From Acidimicrobiales bacterium (GTDB taxonomy: Bacteria > Actinomycetota > Acidimicrobiia > Acidimicrobiales > UBA8592), in the NCBI GenBank assembly GCA_030740795.1, contig JASLWO010000012.1, forward strand, positions 1 through 55,617: a stretch of DNA of 55,617 nucleotides, read 5' to 3'. A model generated the notes under the pieces. It ran no database searches, was not told the origin of the DNA, and saw only the letters and a list, made by a program, of their open reading frames with translations. The translations under genes were made by a program, and so were the position numbers. How positions within the stretch are numbered: position 1 is the stretch's first letter; every line of letters starts with the position of its first letter. Shown piece by piece: positions 17,564-26,209 of the stretch.

Positions 17564-18778
17564 GTGGACCATTTTAATTATGACCCCGTCGGCCCAGAGA
17601 TTCTTGAAGACCCTATTCCCTCATATTCCAACTTGCGTGAACAGTGCCCGGTTCACCAACATCAAGGTTTGGAGAATCCTGTCTACTCATTTTCGCGTTA
17701 TGCAGATGTCCAATCAGTTCTTGTAGATCAGGATACCTGGTCGAACCGTTTCGGTCCCGGCGTCTCATACGACAAAAACGTCGGAGATCTACAAAGATAT
17801 GATCCGCCTGACCATCAGATCCGTCGCAGATTTCTTAGAAGTGAATTTCTTCCTCGGACCATTGCAAGATCAGAGCCTGCCATTCAAATGTTAGCGGATG
17901 AACTTATAGATAACTTTTATGACCAAGGAAGAGTTGAGCTGCACGACAACTACGCTTTGCCACTACCTGTTAAAGCATTTACTGAATTAATGGGAATAAG
18001 TGACGAGGATTCAGGAGATTTTAAAACCTGGGCTGATGAGTTAACGCTGGGGATGACTTATCCAGATAGATCGAAGCAAGCTCGCAAAGCAGTGGTTGCT
18101 TACACAACGGAACAAGTCAGAAACCGCCGGGAAGCGATGGCAGAAGCAAACCTTCCAGTAGGCAAGGACCCTGTTGGGACTGTTGTCTCAGAAGGTTTAA
18201 TTAGCCATTTGTCCTGCCACCCTCTCGATAATGGCGAATTCATGCCAGATGAAGAGGTTGCTAGCATGATTGGGCAGTTACTTGTTGCCGGTCATGAAAC
18301 CACCACCTCATTAATTACTAATGCTATTTGGCGTTTGCTGCTACATCCGGAACAAATGAATCTTCTTCGGGAGAACATGGATTTAGTCCCCAATGCGATT
18401 GAGGAAAGTTTACGTTTTGACTCTCCTGTGCTTGGAATCTGCAAAACTAATAACCTTCCTGTTGAGTATCATCAAGTTGAAATTCCTCAGGATTCAAAAG
18501 TGATGGTTTTATATGCTTCGGCTAATCGTGATGGGTCTGTGTTCTCGGATCCAGATGTTTTTAGAGTGGACAGACCGCTTCTCGAATCGAAACGCCATTT
18601 ATCGTTCGGATGGGGAGCCCACTTTTGTTTGGGAGCTCACTTAGCCAGACTTGTGGGAAGATTGGCGTTAGAAACATTATTAAATAGAATTTCAGATTTC
18701 CGACTTGATGAACCAACTGAACGGGTGCTTCCCCCGTTCCTTTGGGGACGCAAACAAGTCACCATTACCTGGGACTGA
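17564..18778 (+). CDS. Cytochrome P450
   Basis: A 404-residue soluble bacterial P450. The I-helix oxygen-activation motif is LLVAGHETTTSLI, the K-helix motif is EESLR, and the heme loop is LSFGWGAHFCLGAHLARL with the thiolate ligand C355. Length and absence of a membrane anchor fit class-I bacterial P450s fed by ferredoxin and reductase; neither is in the window. It would hydroxylate an aliphatic or terpenoid substrate. Start is a GTG (17564-17566) with AGGCGGAG at 7 bases; there is no better in-frame ATG. Last gene of the plus-strand run, and its stop faces the convergent thiolase gene 20 bases away with no hairpin between. CYP family not assigned. Confidence 0.95.
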   Translation: MDHFNYDPVGPEILEDPIPSYSNLREQCPVHQHQGLENPVYSFSRYADVQSVLVDQDTWSNRFGPGVSYDKNVGDLQRYDPPDHQIRRRFLRSEFLPRTIARSEPAIQMLADELIDNFYDQGRVELHDNYALPLPVKAFTELMGISDEDSGDFKTWADELTLGMTYPDRSKQARKAVVAYTTEQVRNRREAMAEANLPVGKDPVGTVVSEGLISHLSCHPLDNGEFMPDEEVASMIGQLLVAGHETTTSLITNAIWRLLLHPEQMNLLRENMDLVPNAIEESLRFDSPVLGICKTNNLPVEYHQVEIPQDSKVMVLYASANRDGSVFSDPDVFRVDRPLLESKRHLSFGWGAHFCLGAHLARLVGRLALETLLNRISDFRLDEPTERVLPPFLWGRKQVTITWD

Positions 18779-18798
18779 CTTGGACGCGGTGAGGTTAC

Positions 18799-19950
18799 TT
18801 ACCTGCTAAGTATTGTCACGCCGCTTATCCCAGGAGCACCATAGACATGGGTATATGCAACTTGTGGATCGTTAGGGACTTGTCGTTTCCCGGCTGCTCC
18901 ACGAAGTTGTAATACATTTTCGTAGACCTGGCGTAACCCAGAAGCCCCTACTGGCTCTCCATTGGCAAGGCACCCACCGTCGGTGTTCACAGGTAAACGC
19001 CCACCTATCTCTGTTTCACCCTGTTGAATGATTCGTTCTTGTTCCCCATGGTCACAGAATCCATTCTCAGCCATATGCATGATTTCTGCTCCAGCTTCGG
19101 TGTCTTGAAGTTGCGCCACATCAACATCGGTAGGCTCGATGCCTGCCATTTCAAAAGCTGCTTTTGATGTATCTACCGTAGGACCATCTCCATCTTCAAG
19201 AGCTAATGATGGTGCCATAACCTCAAATGACCCCCACCTTCTGCTTCTAACTACTGCCGCGTTCAAGTAGACGGGAGTATCAGTGTATTTGTGAGCTTGG
19301 TCGGCTCTAGCAAGGATAAGAGCGACGCCACCTTCAGCTGGGGAGCAGAACATGAATTTCGTCAAAGGGTAACTTAGCATGTCTGACTCTAGGATCTGTT
19401 CTTCGCTGATCGGCTGTCGTCTCCATGCATTGGGGTTGTGCTCGGCATTTCGAAACGCTTTTGCGGAAACTTTTGCGAGAGTATTATGGCTTATTCCGTA
19501 GTTTTCCATGTAGCGGTTAATTTTCATTCCGAAAAATTGTGTGGTTAGAGCAAGTCCTTGTTTCCCATACCAATCTCCAAGTCCTGAAGATCGGGTGTTT
19601 ACGCGAAAAGCTCCTCTCTCGTGCTTGTCATAGCCAATAGCGATTCCAAGATCAAAGGCCCCTGAAGCAATAGTGTTGTATGCAGAGAAGAGTGCTGAGC
19701 CGCCTGTGGCACAACCATTTGCGACGTTAATGAACTGTAAACCTGTTAGCCCTAATTTTGAGACCATGGTATCTGCGGCTCCGGCGGCCTGGCTGCCCCC
19801 GAAAGCAAACTGGACGTCTGGCCATTCAACTCCGGCGTCTTTCAGCGCTTTTCTAACTGCATACACTCCTTGTTCTTGCCCAGACCTTTCAGGAGTTCTC
19901 CCAAAGGGGTGTATCCCTATCCCAACTATTGCTACTTCTGGTTTGCTCAT
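18799..19950 (-). CDS. SCP2/lipid-transfer-type thiolase-fold protein with incomplete catalytic triad
   Basis: This 383-residue thiolase-fold protein keeps the nucleophile region NVANGCATGGSAL with C80. In the loop that normally carries the catalytic His (GHP), it reads NGEPVGASGLRQ with E332 in its place, and the C-terminal HVYGAPGISG lacks the usual second Cys. Thiolase-family lipid-transfer (Ltp) proteins of actinobacteria show such changes; with a DUF35 partner some act as retro-aldolases on steroid side chains. A DUF35 gene lies 17 bases upstream in the same direction, supporting a complex. AGGAGAA precedes the ATG. Proposed role: carbon-carbon cleavage or condensation of a branched acyl-CoA, not standard thiolysis; this is inference. 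Confidence 0.88.
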   Translation of the reverse strand: MSKPEVAIVGIGIHPFGRTPERSGQEQGVYAVRKALKDAGVEWPDVQFAFGGSQAAGAADTMVSKLGLTGLQFINVANGCATGGSALFSAYNTIASGAFDLGIAIGYDKHERGAFRVNTRSSGLGDWYGKQGLALTTQFFGMKINRYMENYGISHNTLAKVSAKAFRNAEHNPNAWRRQPISEEQILESDMLSYPLTKFMFCSPAEGGVALILARADQAHKYTDTPVYLNAAVVRSRRWGSFEVMAPSLALEDGDGPTVDTSKAAFEMAGIEPTDVDVAQLQDTEAGAEIMHMAENGFCDHGEQERIIQQGETEIGGRLPVNTDGGCLANGEPVGASGLRQVYENVLQLRGAAGKRQVPNDPQVAYTHVYGAPGISGVTILSR

Positions 19951-19967
19951 ATTTTCTCCTTTTGTGC

Positions 19968-20393
19968 CTATTGGGCTACTGGGGCAAATGCGAATGTCAT
20001 TACTTCGTTGCCATCTTTATCTGTATATGCAGGGATGAATGTTAGTTTCATTTCCAAACCAATTTCTAGAACGTCCTTATCAGCTACTGTCAGACGCGTC
20101 TCAACTTTAACTTCATCGTGTATCTCTACATAGCCAACGCCATATGGTTCAAAATTTTCTATATCGCCTGCGTAAGGAGGTGATTTAGGTGGGTAGCCCT
20201 GAATGGTCCATGTCCACAACGTCCCGCGAGTTCCCAATTCTTTCGGTTGAGTGTCATCAGATGTGCATCTCGGGCAACCAGATTGCACGGGGAAGAGAAT
20301 TGCCTTACATTTTTGGCATTCTGAACCAATTAATCTTGGGTCGTCAGATGGCCAAGTGAAAAGCCCTTCTTCTATTGGGACTTGTCCGCCCAT
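19968..20393 (-). CDS. DUF35 OB-fold/zinc-ribbon acyl-CoA-associated protein
   Basis: A 141-residue protein with a rubredoxin-like zinc ribbon CQKCKAILFPVQSGCPRC (four Cys) followed by an OB-fold domain LGTRGTLWTWTIQGYPP and a C-terminal beta region. DUF35 proteins form complexes with thiolase-fold partners (ChsH2-Ltp2, HMG-CoA synthase complexes) and pass or bind CoA thioesters. The stop-to-start distance to the thiolase is 17 bases. I set the start at the ATG 20391-20393 because AAGGAGA precedes it by 5-6 bases; an adjacent in-frame TTG would add one residue. All four Cys are intact. Confidence 0.9.
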   Translation of the reverse strand: MGGQVPIEEGLFTWPSDDPRLIGSECQKCKAILFPVQSGCPRCTSDDTQPKELGTRGTLWTWTIQGYPPKSPPYAGDIENFEPYGVGYVEIHDEVKVETRLTVADKDVLEIGLEMKLTFIPAYTDKDGNEVMTFAFAPVAQ

Positions 20394-20478
20394 CAAACTC
20401 TCCTTATTTTGAGTGATAACATATTATGCCCTAACTCGGACTGATTTGTCGTTCCGTAAGCGATTTGCCTTAGCTCCG

Positions 20479-22809
20479 TTATTGAGCGCTAAGACCAGAT
20501 TGGATTATTCCTGCTTTCATTTTCTTTTTTGTTTCTTTATCAGGGTTAGATACTCGTTCAAGAATTACTTCAATGATTTCTCCGGTAAAGGGGAATCCTG
20601 ATTCATATGGACCCACGGGAGCGCCTGTATCTACACCAACGTCGAAGGTCTCACCACTAATTGAGTAAATAATTGGGACAGTCCGCTCTATTCTTTTCGT
20701 GTCAACTTTTAACCCGTTCACAAATAAACTGGCTACCCCACCCGAGCCGAAACCACCGTCATGTTCATATTCAAGCAAAATTAGATTGTCGCCAGTGCGG
20801 AGAGGTTCTTTAGAAGTAACTGTGGTCAAGTATTGACCGAAGCAATTGTAGTGGTAGTTAGCCTTGCCTTCTTTATCGAGGTACATGCTCCACCCAGACA
20901 TATTTCCACCTTGGCAGGCTATAACACCTTGCGCCCCTTCTGGTGGGACTGTTATGAGAGAAGAAATTCTGTGTGATGCATTTTTTAAATTAACGACTGT
21001 CCTTTCGGGCATTCGAACGTGGGCTGTGGTGTAACGCATCTTCTTCCGACCATCTAATGCAGTTGGGACACTAAAGTCGCCACTAAGCCTCATACCGACA
21101 TCCCTGAGGGGATAAACACCATTTCGTTTTGCTTCCTTATCAAAGATTTTTTTTAGATCTTTGAGTTTCTCACTCTCATCTTCAGCTAAATCAATGCTTT
21201 GCGAAAAGTCCTTTTTGATATCGTATAGTTCCCATTTTTCTTGTTCACCGTCAAATTCATAACCCTGCATACGTATCCATGGGACTCGTCCATGGAAACA
21301 AGAAGCTATCCACCCTTCATGGTAGATAGCTCTATTCCCTAGGATCTCAAAGTATTGGGTTAATCGCTTACTTGGAGCAGTGGCATCATCAAAAGCGTAT
21401 TGCATGGGAATTCCATCTACAGCCATTTGCTTAATGCCATTTACTTTTTTGGGCCATCCAATTCCGGCTGCTTCTAGAATAGTAGGGGCAATGTCTATGA
21501 CATGATGGAACTGGTTACGAAGACCGTTCCTGTCTTGAATGTTCTTTGGCCAGCTCATAACCATTGCATTTCGTGTCCCGCCGAAATGAGAGGCTACCTG
21601 TTTCATCCATTGGAAAGGGGAGTCTAAAGCCCACGCCCAGCCAACATTGAAGTGATTCTCGCATCGTCTTGTCCCAAAATCATCAATGTGTTCTAGTAGC
21701 CATTCGGGGTCTTCGTGAACACCGTTTTGGAAAGATGGCGCTGACCAGGCCCCATGAATCGTTCCTTCAGCAGAAGCGCCGTTATCTCCAGTTATGTAAA
21801 TAATTAAGGTATTGTCGCTACACCCTAGTTCTTCAATAGAGTTAAGGATGCGCTCGACTTGAGCATCAGTATGTGCGAGGAAGGCAGCAAAGGTTTCCAT
21901 CAAACGAGTAGCTACAGGCTTATACCTATCAGGGTATGAATCCCAACTTGGAATTTCCTCAGGGCGAGGCGTTAACCTGGTCCCTTCTGGGATCACTCCG
22001 AGATCTAACTGGCGATTGTGTATTTCTTCTCGGAGGGTATCCCAGCCCTGATCAAATGAACCTGAGTATTTGTCAATCCACTCTTTGGGAACATGATGAG
22101 GCGCATGAACAGCGGGTGGAGCGAAATAGCAGAAAAATGGGGTATCGGGAGCAGTAGCTTTTTGTTGCTCAATCCATTGGATTGTTTGATCAGCTAGATC
22201 TTCGCTTAAGTGGTAGTTATCTTTTCCCAGGTGTGGTTGGATTGGAGTGGTTTGGTCATAAGCAGCGGGTTCCCATTGCGATGCTTCCGCTCCGATTATT
22301 CCATAGAATCTGTCAAATCCCATTCCGGTTGGCCATCTATCAAAAGGTCCTGCTGGGCCTTGCTCCCAGGATGGGGTGATGTGCCATTTACCAAAGCAAC
22401 CCGTTGAGTAACCGTTCTCTTTGAGGATTTTCGCTACTGTCGCAGATTCTTTAGGGATGACACTGTCGTATCCGGGGAAACTATTCGCAACTTCTGTGAT
22501 TCCGCCCATGTGAACTGAATGGTGGTTGCGACCAGTCAGGAGAGAAGCGCGCGTAGGGGAGCAAAGAGCCGTTGTGTGAAATTGGTTAAATCGGAGACCT
22601 CCTTGAGATATTCTTTCAACAGCGGGCATGGCAATTGGTCCACCAAATGTAGCGGGACTTCCAAATCCGACATCATCAAGCATGATGAGTAGAACGTTCG
22701 GGGCCCCACCAAGAGAGAGGCTTTTCTTAAGAGGTGAGGGTTTGGAGTCAGTGACTAAACGCCGAACTTTACCTTTAAATTTCTTGCTTGGATACGGTAA
22801 GTTATTCAT
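20479..22809 (-). CDS. Type I (formylglycine) sulfatase, arylsulfatase-like, apparently cytoplasmic
   Basis: A 776-residue alkaline-phosphatase-superfamily enzyme. The sulfatase signature ALCSPTRASLLTGR places C83 in C-x-P-x-R, the residue oxidised to formylglycine. Metal-binding Asps occur in LLIMLDDVGFG (D45, D46) and TGDNGAS. It would hydrolyse organic sulfate esters to sulfate and alcohol. A long C-terminal beta region (~550-776), including GDNLILLEYEHDGGFGSGG, is present as in large arylsulfatases. There is no signal peptide, so unlike many secreted sulfatases it should act inside the cell on imported esters. The ATG overlaps the upstream alkyl-sulfatase-like stop by 4 bases, so two different sulfatase-type enzymes are co-translated. 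The maturation enzyme is not in the window. Confidence 0.93.
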   Translation of the reverse strand: MNNLPYPSKKFKGKVRRLVTDSKPSPLKKSLSLGGAPNVLLIMLDDVGFGSPATFGGPIAMPAVERISQGGLRFNQFHTTALCSPTRASLLTGRNHHSVHMGGITEVANSFPGYDSVIPKESATVAKILKENGYSTGCFGKWHITPSWEQGPAGPFDRWPTGMGFDRFYGIIGAEASQWEPAAYDQTTPIQPHLGKDNYHLSEDLADQTIQWIEQQKATAPDTPFFCYFAPPAVHAPHHVPKEWIDKYSGSFDQGWDTLREEIHNRQLDLGVIPEGTRLTPRPEEIPSWDSYPDRYKPVATRLMETFAAFLAHTDAQVERILNSIEELGCSDNTLIIYITGDNGASAEGTIHGAWSAPSFQNGVHEDPEWLLEHIDDFGTRRCENHFNVGWAWALDSPFQWMKQVASHFGGTRNAMVMSWPKNIQDRNGLRNQFHHVIDIAPTILEAAGIGWPKKVNGIKQMAVDGIPMQYAFDDATAPSKRLTQYFEILGNRAIYHEGWIASCFHGRVPWIRMQGYEFDGEQEKWELYDIKKDFSQSIDLAEDESEKLKDLKKIFDKEAKRNGVYPLRDVGMRLSGDFSVPTALDGRKKMRYTTAHVRMPERTVVNLKNASHRISSLITVPPEGAQGVIACQGGNMSGWSMYLDKEGKANYHYNCFGQYLTTVTSKEPLRTGDNLILLEYEHDGGFGSGGVASLFVNGLKVDTKRIERTVPIIYSISGETFDVGVDTGAPVGPYESGFPFTGEIIEVILERVSNPDKETKKKMKAGIIQSGLSAQ

Positions 22810-24554
22810 TGGTTTAAAGGTCGGTGGTCAAAATTAGCGAAGAAGGCGAGTAGATCTTTTTTTGATGAATTGCTCTTGAGTAGATTCGATGCGAGCCCAT
22901 CGCTCAAATTTAGATTGCCTGAGAGTATTTCTGCCCAATGTTCTAACGAAAGGCTGATTGAGAGATTTGCTTCTTCTCCATTCGTTGGTATGGCTACGTT
23001 ATTTCTTATCTTTAAACCAGTTCTTTGCCCTTTTTCAAATTCCCATCGCATTTCGGCGGTATATCCATTTGCCGCTTCAGGAATAAGAAGTACTTTGAGA
23101 GCGTGGACGGTTGTTTCCGGAGGGTTAGATAAGGTAACAGTTTTTGAGAATCTATGTTTACGATGCCGGCTTAGGTCAATTTTGCCTTCAAGCGCAAGTG
23201 CTTGAGTTAAACACCAGTTACGAATATTGGAAGCCATTGTTTTTTGGGCGATTAAGCGGAGGCAGTCTGCTAGGAGTTGAGAGTCCGGGTTCGGCGTTGG
23301 ATTAGCGCTCTCGTCTTTCTCTGGAGTGAGTTGAACTAGTAGGTGGCAAAGTTCGATTGCCCATCTGAGGTCATTGTTGCGTATAGCTTCTATAGCTAGT
23401 TCTCTGGTTCTCTCAATTCCTCCAAATCCTTCTATTATTTTTTCTGCTCGTGATTTTGGTTGATCGGGGAAAAGATTGACCGGATTTCCGTCAAACCAGC
23501 CTCTTAGACCAGCGTAGATTTGGCGGACATGATGTTCAGCGACTCCGTAGAATTGTTTTGTGATATACGTTTCATGAAGATCCGTCGGGAGTTGGACGAA
23601 TTCAGTCAATTCATCCGAAGTTAAGCCTTTGTTGATTCCTCGAACAGATTGATCCCAGAGGAACTGGATCCTGTCTCTGTATCTTGTTACTTCTGATGTG
23701 ATTGTTTCTTCTCCTTGAATTGGAGGTCCGTGGGTACCGACAAGAATGTCGGGTTTTAAAGAGAGAATATGGTCAAGACCTTCAAGAAGGATTCTTGGAT
23801 CCCGATATTCTTCACCTCTGATCGCGAAGACATTGAATAGGGCTGGCCAGACAAGGTTATTTACACAAAGCTTAAGTTCCGGAAACCAGATAGTTATAGA
23901 GTCATCAGCGTCTGATGGGGAGGGAGTCATCTCTACTAGAAGGCCGGCAATAGTTGTTTGAATAGGCTTAGTGAAAGTTTCATTTGGTTCTATAAATCCC
24001 GGAGTAAATGGCGCATGGTTCGAGTTGCGGTATGACATTCCAAGACCAGCGTTTACGACGGCATCAGGCCCATCTTTTGGAAGTGATATTCCAAATTGGT
24101 GGATGAGTCCTCGAGAGGCTACGGCACTTAGTTCAGTCCCGTAGCTTCGTAGATTCTCCGTGATACGTGCGTGCCCCCAAATGGGGATTTCGCTTTGACT
24201 GCCATCTGCAAAAATTGCTTGAGTGCCAGATACATAGTGGAAGTGGCTGTAGATGATCGCCGCAATAGGTTTTTTTGTTACTTGTCGAATCGTTGAAAGC
24301 GCAGCGGCCATTTCTTCTTGGCACTCTCCAGTATCAATGATAATTAGCCCATCAGGTCCTTCGATGAAGGTTTGGTTTGATAGCCCATTGCCAACTAGGC
24401 ACCAGATATCAGAGGCAACGGTCCAAAGTTTTTCCTCAAGTCTGCTGGAATGGTTTATCAATTCGTCGTTAGCTATCTGCCCTAAGGGGCCTTCTTTGGT
24501 ATGTGCCTGCAGCGAAAAACTTGCAGGGAGATAGTCATGAGAGTTAGTTGTCAT
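22806..24554 (-). CDS. Alkyl-sulfatase-like MBL-fold protein with degenerate metal motif
   Basis: A 582-residue protein with the three-part layout of SdsA1-type alkyl sulfatases. The metallo-beta-lactamase domain covers ~45-290, the dimerisation domain (VRQIYAGLRGWFDGNPVNLFP) ~320-430, and a C-terminal SCP2-like domain ~455-580. The usual H-x-H-x-D-H zinc motif reads SHFHYVSG (103-110): H104 and H106 remain, but the Asp and third His are V108 and S109. Other expected elements persist (VGTHGPPIQG). Family members split primary or secondary alkyl sulfates. Loss of half of one metal site could mean a changed or single-metal mechanism, or inactivity. No signal peptide. Starts 17 bases after the acyl-CoA ligase stop and overlaps the sulfatase by 4 bases. 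Confidence 0.85.
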   Translation of the reverse strand: MTTNSHDYLPASFSLQAHTKEGPLGQIANDELINHSSRLEEKLWTVASDIWCLVGNGLSNQTFIEGPDGLIIIDTGECQEEMAAALSTIRQVTKKPIAAIIYSHFHYVSGTQAIFADGSQSEIPIWGHARITENLRSYGTELSAVASRGLIHQFGISLPKDGPDAVVNAGLGMSYRNSNHAPFTPGFIEPNETFTKPIQTTIAGLLVEMTPSPSDADDSITIWFPELKLCVNNLVWPALFNVFAIRGEEYRDPRILLEGLDHILSLKPDILVGTHGPPIQGEETITSEVTRYRDRIQFLWDQSVRGINKGLTSDELTEFVQLPTDLHETYITKQFYGVAEHHVRQIYAGLRGWFDGNPVNLFPDQPKSRAEKIIEGFGGIERTRELAIEAIRNNDLRWAIELCHLLVQLTPEKDESANPTPNPDSQLLADCLRLIAQKTMASNIRNWCLTQALALEGKIDLSRHRKHRFSKTVTLSNPPETTVHALKVLLIPEAANGYTAEMRWEFEKGQRTGLKIRNNVAIPTNGEEANLSISLSLEHWAEILSGNLNLSDGLASNLLKSNSSKKDLLAFFANFDHRPLNQ

Positions 24555-24571
24555 TGTGAGCTCTCAATGGC

Positions 24572-26137
24572 TTAGATCTTCCGGTCGTGATCAGCCCAAT
24601 ACGGTTCTCGTAAAGTTCTTTTCAAAATCTTTCCTGTCCCTGTACGAGGAAGCTCATCAATGAAATCTATGGATTTAGGTCTCTTGTATCCGGCTAGTTT
24701 GTCGTTACATAATTGGAGTATCTCACGGGTGAAATCTTCATCACCTGTAAATTTTTCGGAGCATTCTATTATTGCCTTTACTTCTTCTCCGAATTCCTCA
24801 TTTGGAACGCCGATCACTGAGACGTCAGCCACTCCATTATGTTCTGCGATTACAGCTTCAATTTCGGCGGGGTAGATGTTTACTCCTCCTGAAATGATCA
24901 TGTCAATCTTTCTGTCTGAGAGCCATAGGTATCCGTCATCATCCAGGTATCCGATATCTCCGGTGGTAAAAACACCTGGTTCAAGATGGGCTTCCGCAGT
25001 TTTTTCTGGTGCTTTGTGGTATTCAAAGTCAGTCCCCATCAGGTTTCGAAAATATAGGGTTCCAGATGCGTTCGGTTCTTCTACTCGCTGCCCTTCATCA
25101 TCAACGACAATTACCTCAACGGTTTCAACAGGTTTGCCAACTGAACCGCCCTTTTGGAGCCAATCATCAGCTCGGATGGTAGAGATGAATGCTCCTTCTG
25201 TTGACCCATAGTATTCATGTACTTTCGGTCCAAACCATTCCAGCATAGATTTTTTCCAGGACGCTGGACAGGGGGCGGCACCATGCCAGACCGCGTCTAA
25301 GGAAGCCCCTGAAAAACGTTCTTTTATTTTAGGGTCCGCATCAAGCATGCGTTTGAATTGGGTAGGGACAAGGTGAATGTTGGTGATTTCTTCTGAGTCT
25401 ATAAGTTGCACCGTTTCTGCACCATCAAATTTGTGGCGCATAACGACTGAAGATCCATTAACCATGGGCATAAATGTAAATGCCCATTGTGCAGAATGGT
25501 AAACGGGACCGACGAGAAGGGATCGACCACCTGAAGGTACATAATTTTCCATGCTCGCCCCCATTAGCTGCATAATCTCTGTGGGGATTTCACCGCCACC
25601 AGAAAGCGACCCTCGAACCCCCTTAGGTCGCCCTGTAGTTCCAGATGTGTAGAACATTGGACCTCCGAGAAGTTGTTCATTCTCTGGAAGGTCATCTGTT
25701 GACGAACTCGCTAGAAATTCTTCATAATCATTTAACCCTTCGCATTTTCCGCCAACGACGATGGATAGGTCGACTCTTTCCGCCCGGTTGTCTGAGAGGG
25801 CATCCAAGGCAATATCGGTGAATCGTTCTCCGACGAGCAATGCTTTAACGTCAGCATCATCTAGAACGTAGGCTAACTCATCTGCTACCCAGTGCCAGTT
25901 GACGGGGACGTAGGTGACTCCTAAATGAGCAGCTGCTTGAAAGATTTCAAAGCATTCTCTTCGGTTGCCCATCATCATTGCAATGGTGTCTCCGGGTCCA
26001 ATTCCGGAAGTTTTTAAACCATTAATTAGGCGGCGAACTCGGTTATCAAATTCTTGCCAAGTAGTTTTCCCATATTCGTCAGTGACAGCGACTTCTGACC
26101 CTTTAGAAGAGACGATTCCATCAAGTAATTTTGGCAT
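24572..26137 (-). CDS. Acyl-CoA synthetase (FadD-like, AMP-binding)
   Basis: A 521-residue adenylate-forming ligase with GGPMFYTSGTTGRPKG (P-loop), EYYGSTEGAF, FTTGDIGYLDDDGYLWLSDR (hinge), IISGGVNIYPAEIE and the C-terminal lysine motif RTGTGKILKR. It converts fatty or related acids to CoA esters. It leads a tightly packed minus-strand unit: ligase, alkyl-sulfatase-like protein (17-base gap), sulfatase (4-base overlap). This suggests desulfation of a sulfated lipid followed by acid activation. GGGGGA lies 5 bases before the ATG. All core motifs intact; chain length preference not deducible. Confidence 0.94.
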   Translation of the reverse strand: MPKLLDGIVSSKGSEVAVTDEYGKTTWQEFDNRVRRLINGLKTSGIGPGDTIAMMMGNRRECFEIFQAAAHLGVTYVPVNWHWVADELAYVLDDADVKALLVGERFTDIALDALSDNRAERVDLSIVVGGKCEGLNDYEEFLASSSTDDLPENEQLLGGPMFYTSGTTGRPKGVRGSLSGGGEIPTEIMQLMGASMENYVPSGGRSLLVGPVYHSAQWAFTFMPMVNGSSVVMRHKFDGAETVQLIDSEEITNIHLVPTQFKRMLDADPKIKERFSGASLDAVWHGAAPCPASWKKSMLEWFGPKVHEYYGSTEGAFISTIRADDWLQKGGSVGKPVETVEVIVVDDEGQRVEEPNASGTLYFRNLMGTDFEYHKAPEKTAEAHLEPGVFTTGDIGYLDDDGYLWLSDRKIDMIISGGVNIYPAEIEAVIAEHNGVADVSVIGVPNEEFGEEVKAIIECSEKFTGDEDFTREILQLCNDKLAGYKRPKSIDFIDELPRTGTGKILKRTLREPYWADHDRKI

Positions 26138-26209
26138 AGTTCCCCCAGTTGAAACTTTAGTTGCTCAAAAACAGTACTAGTAGATTGCGGATCAAGCTAC
26201 CCCGTTACC

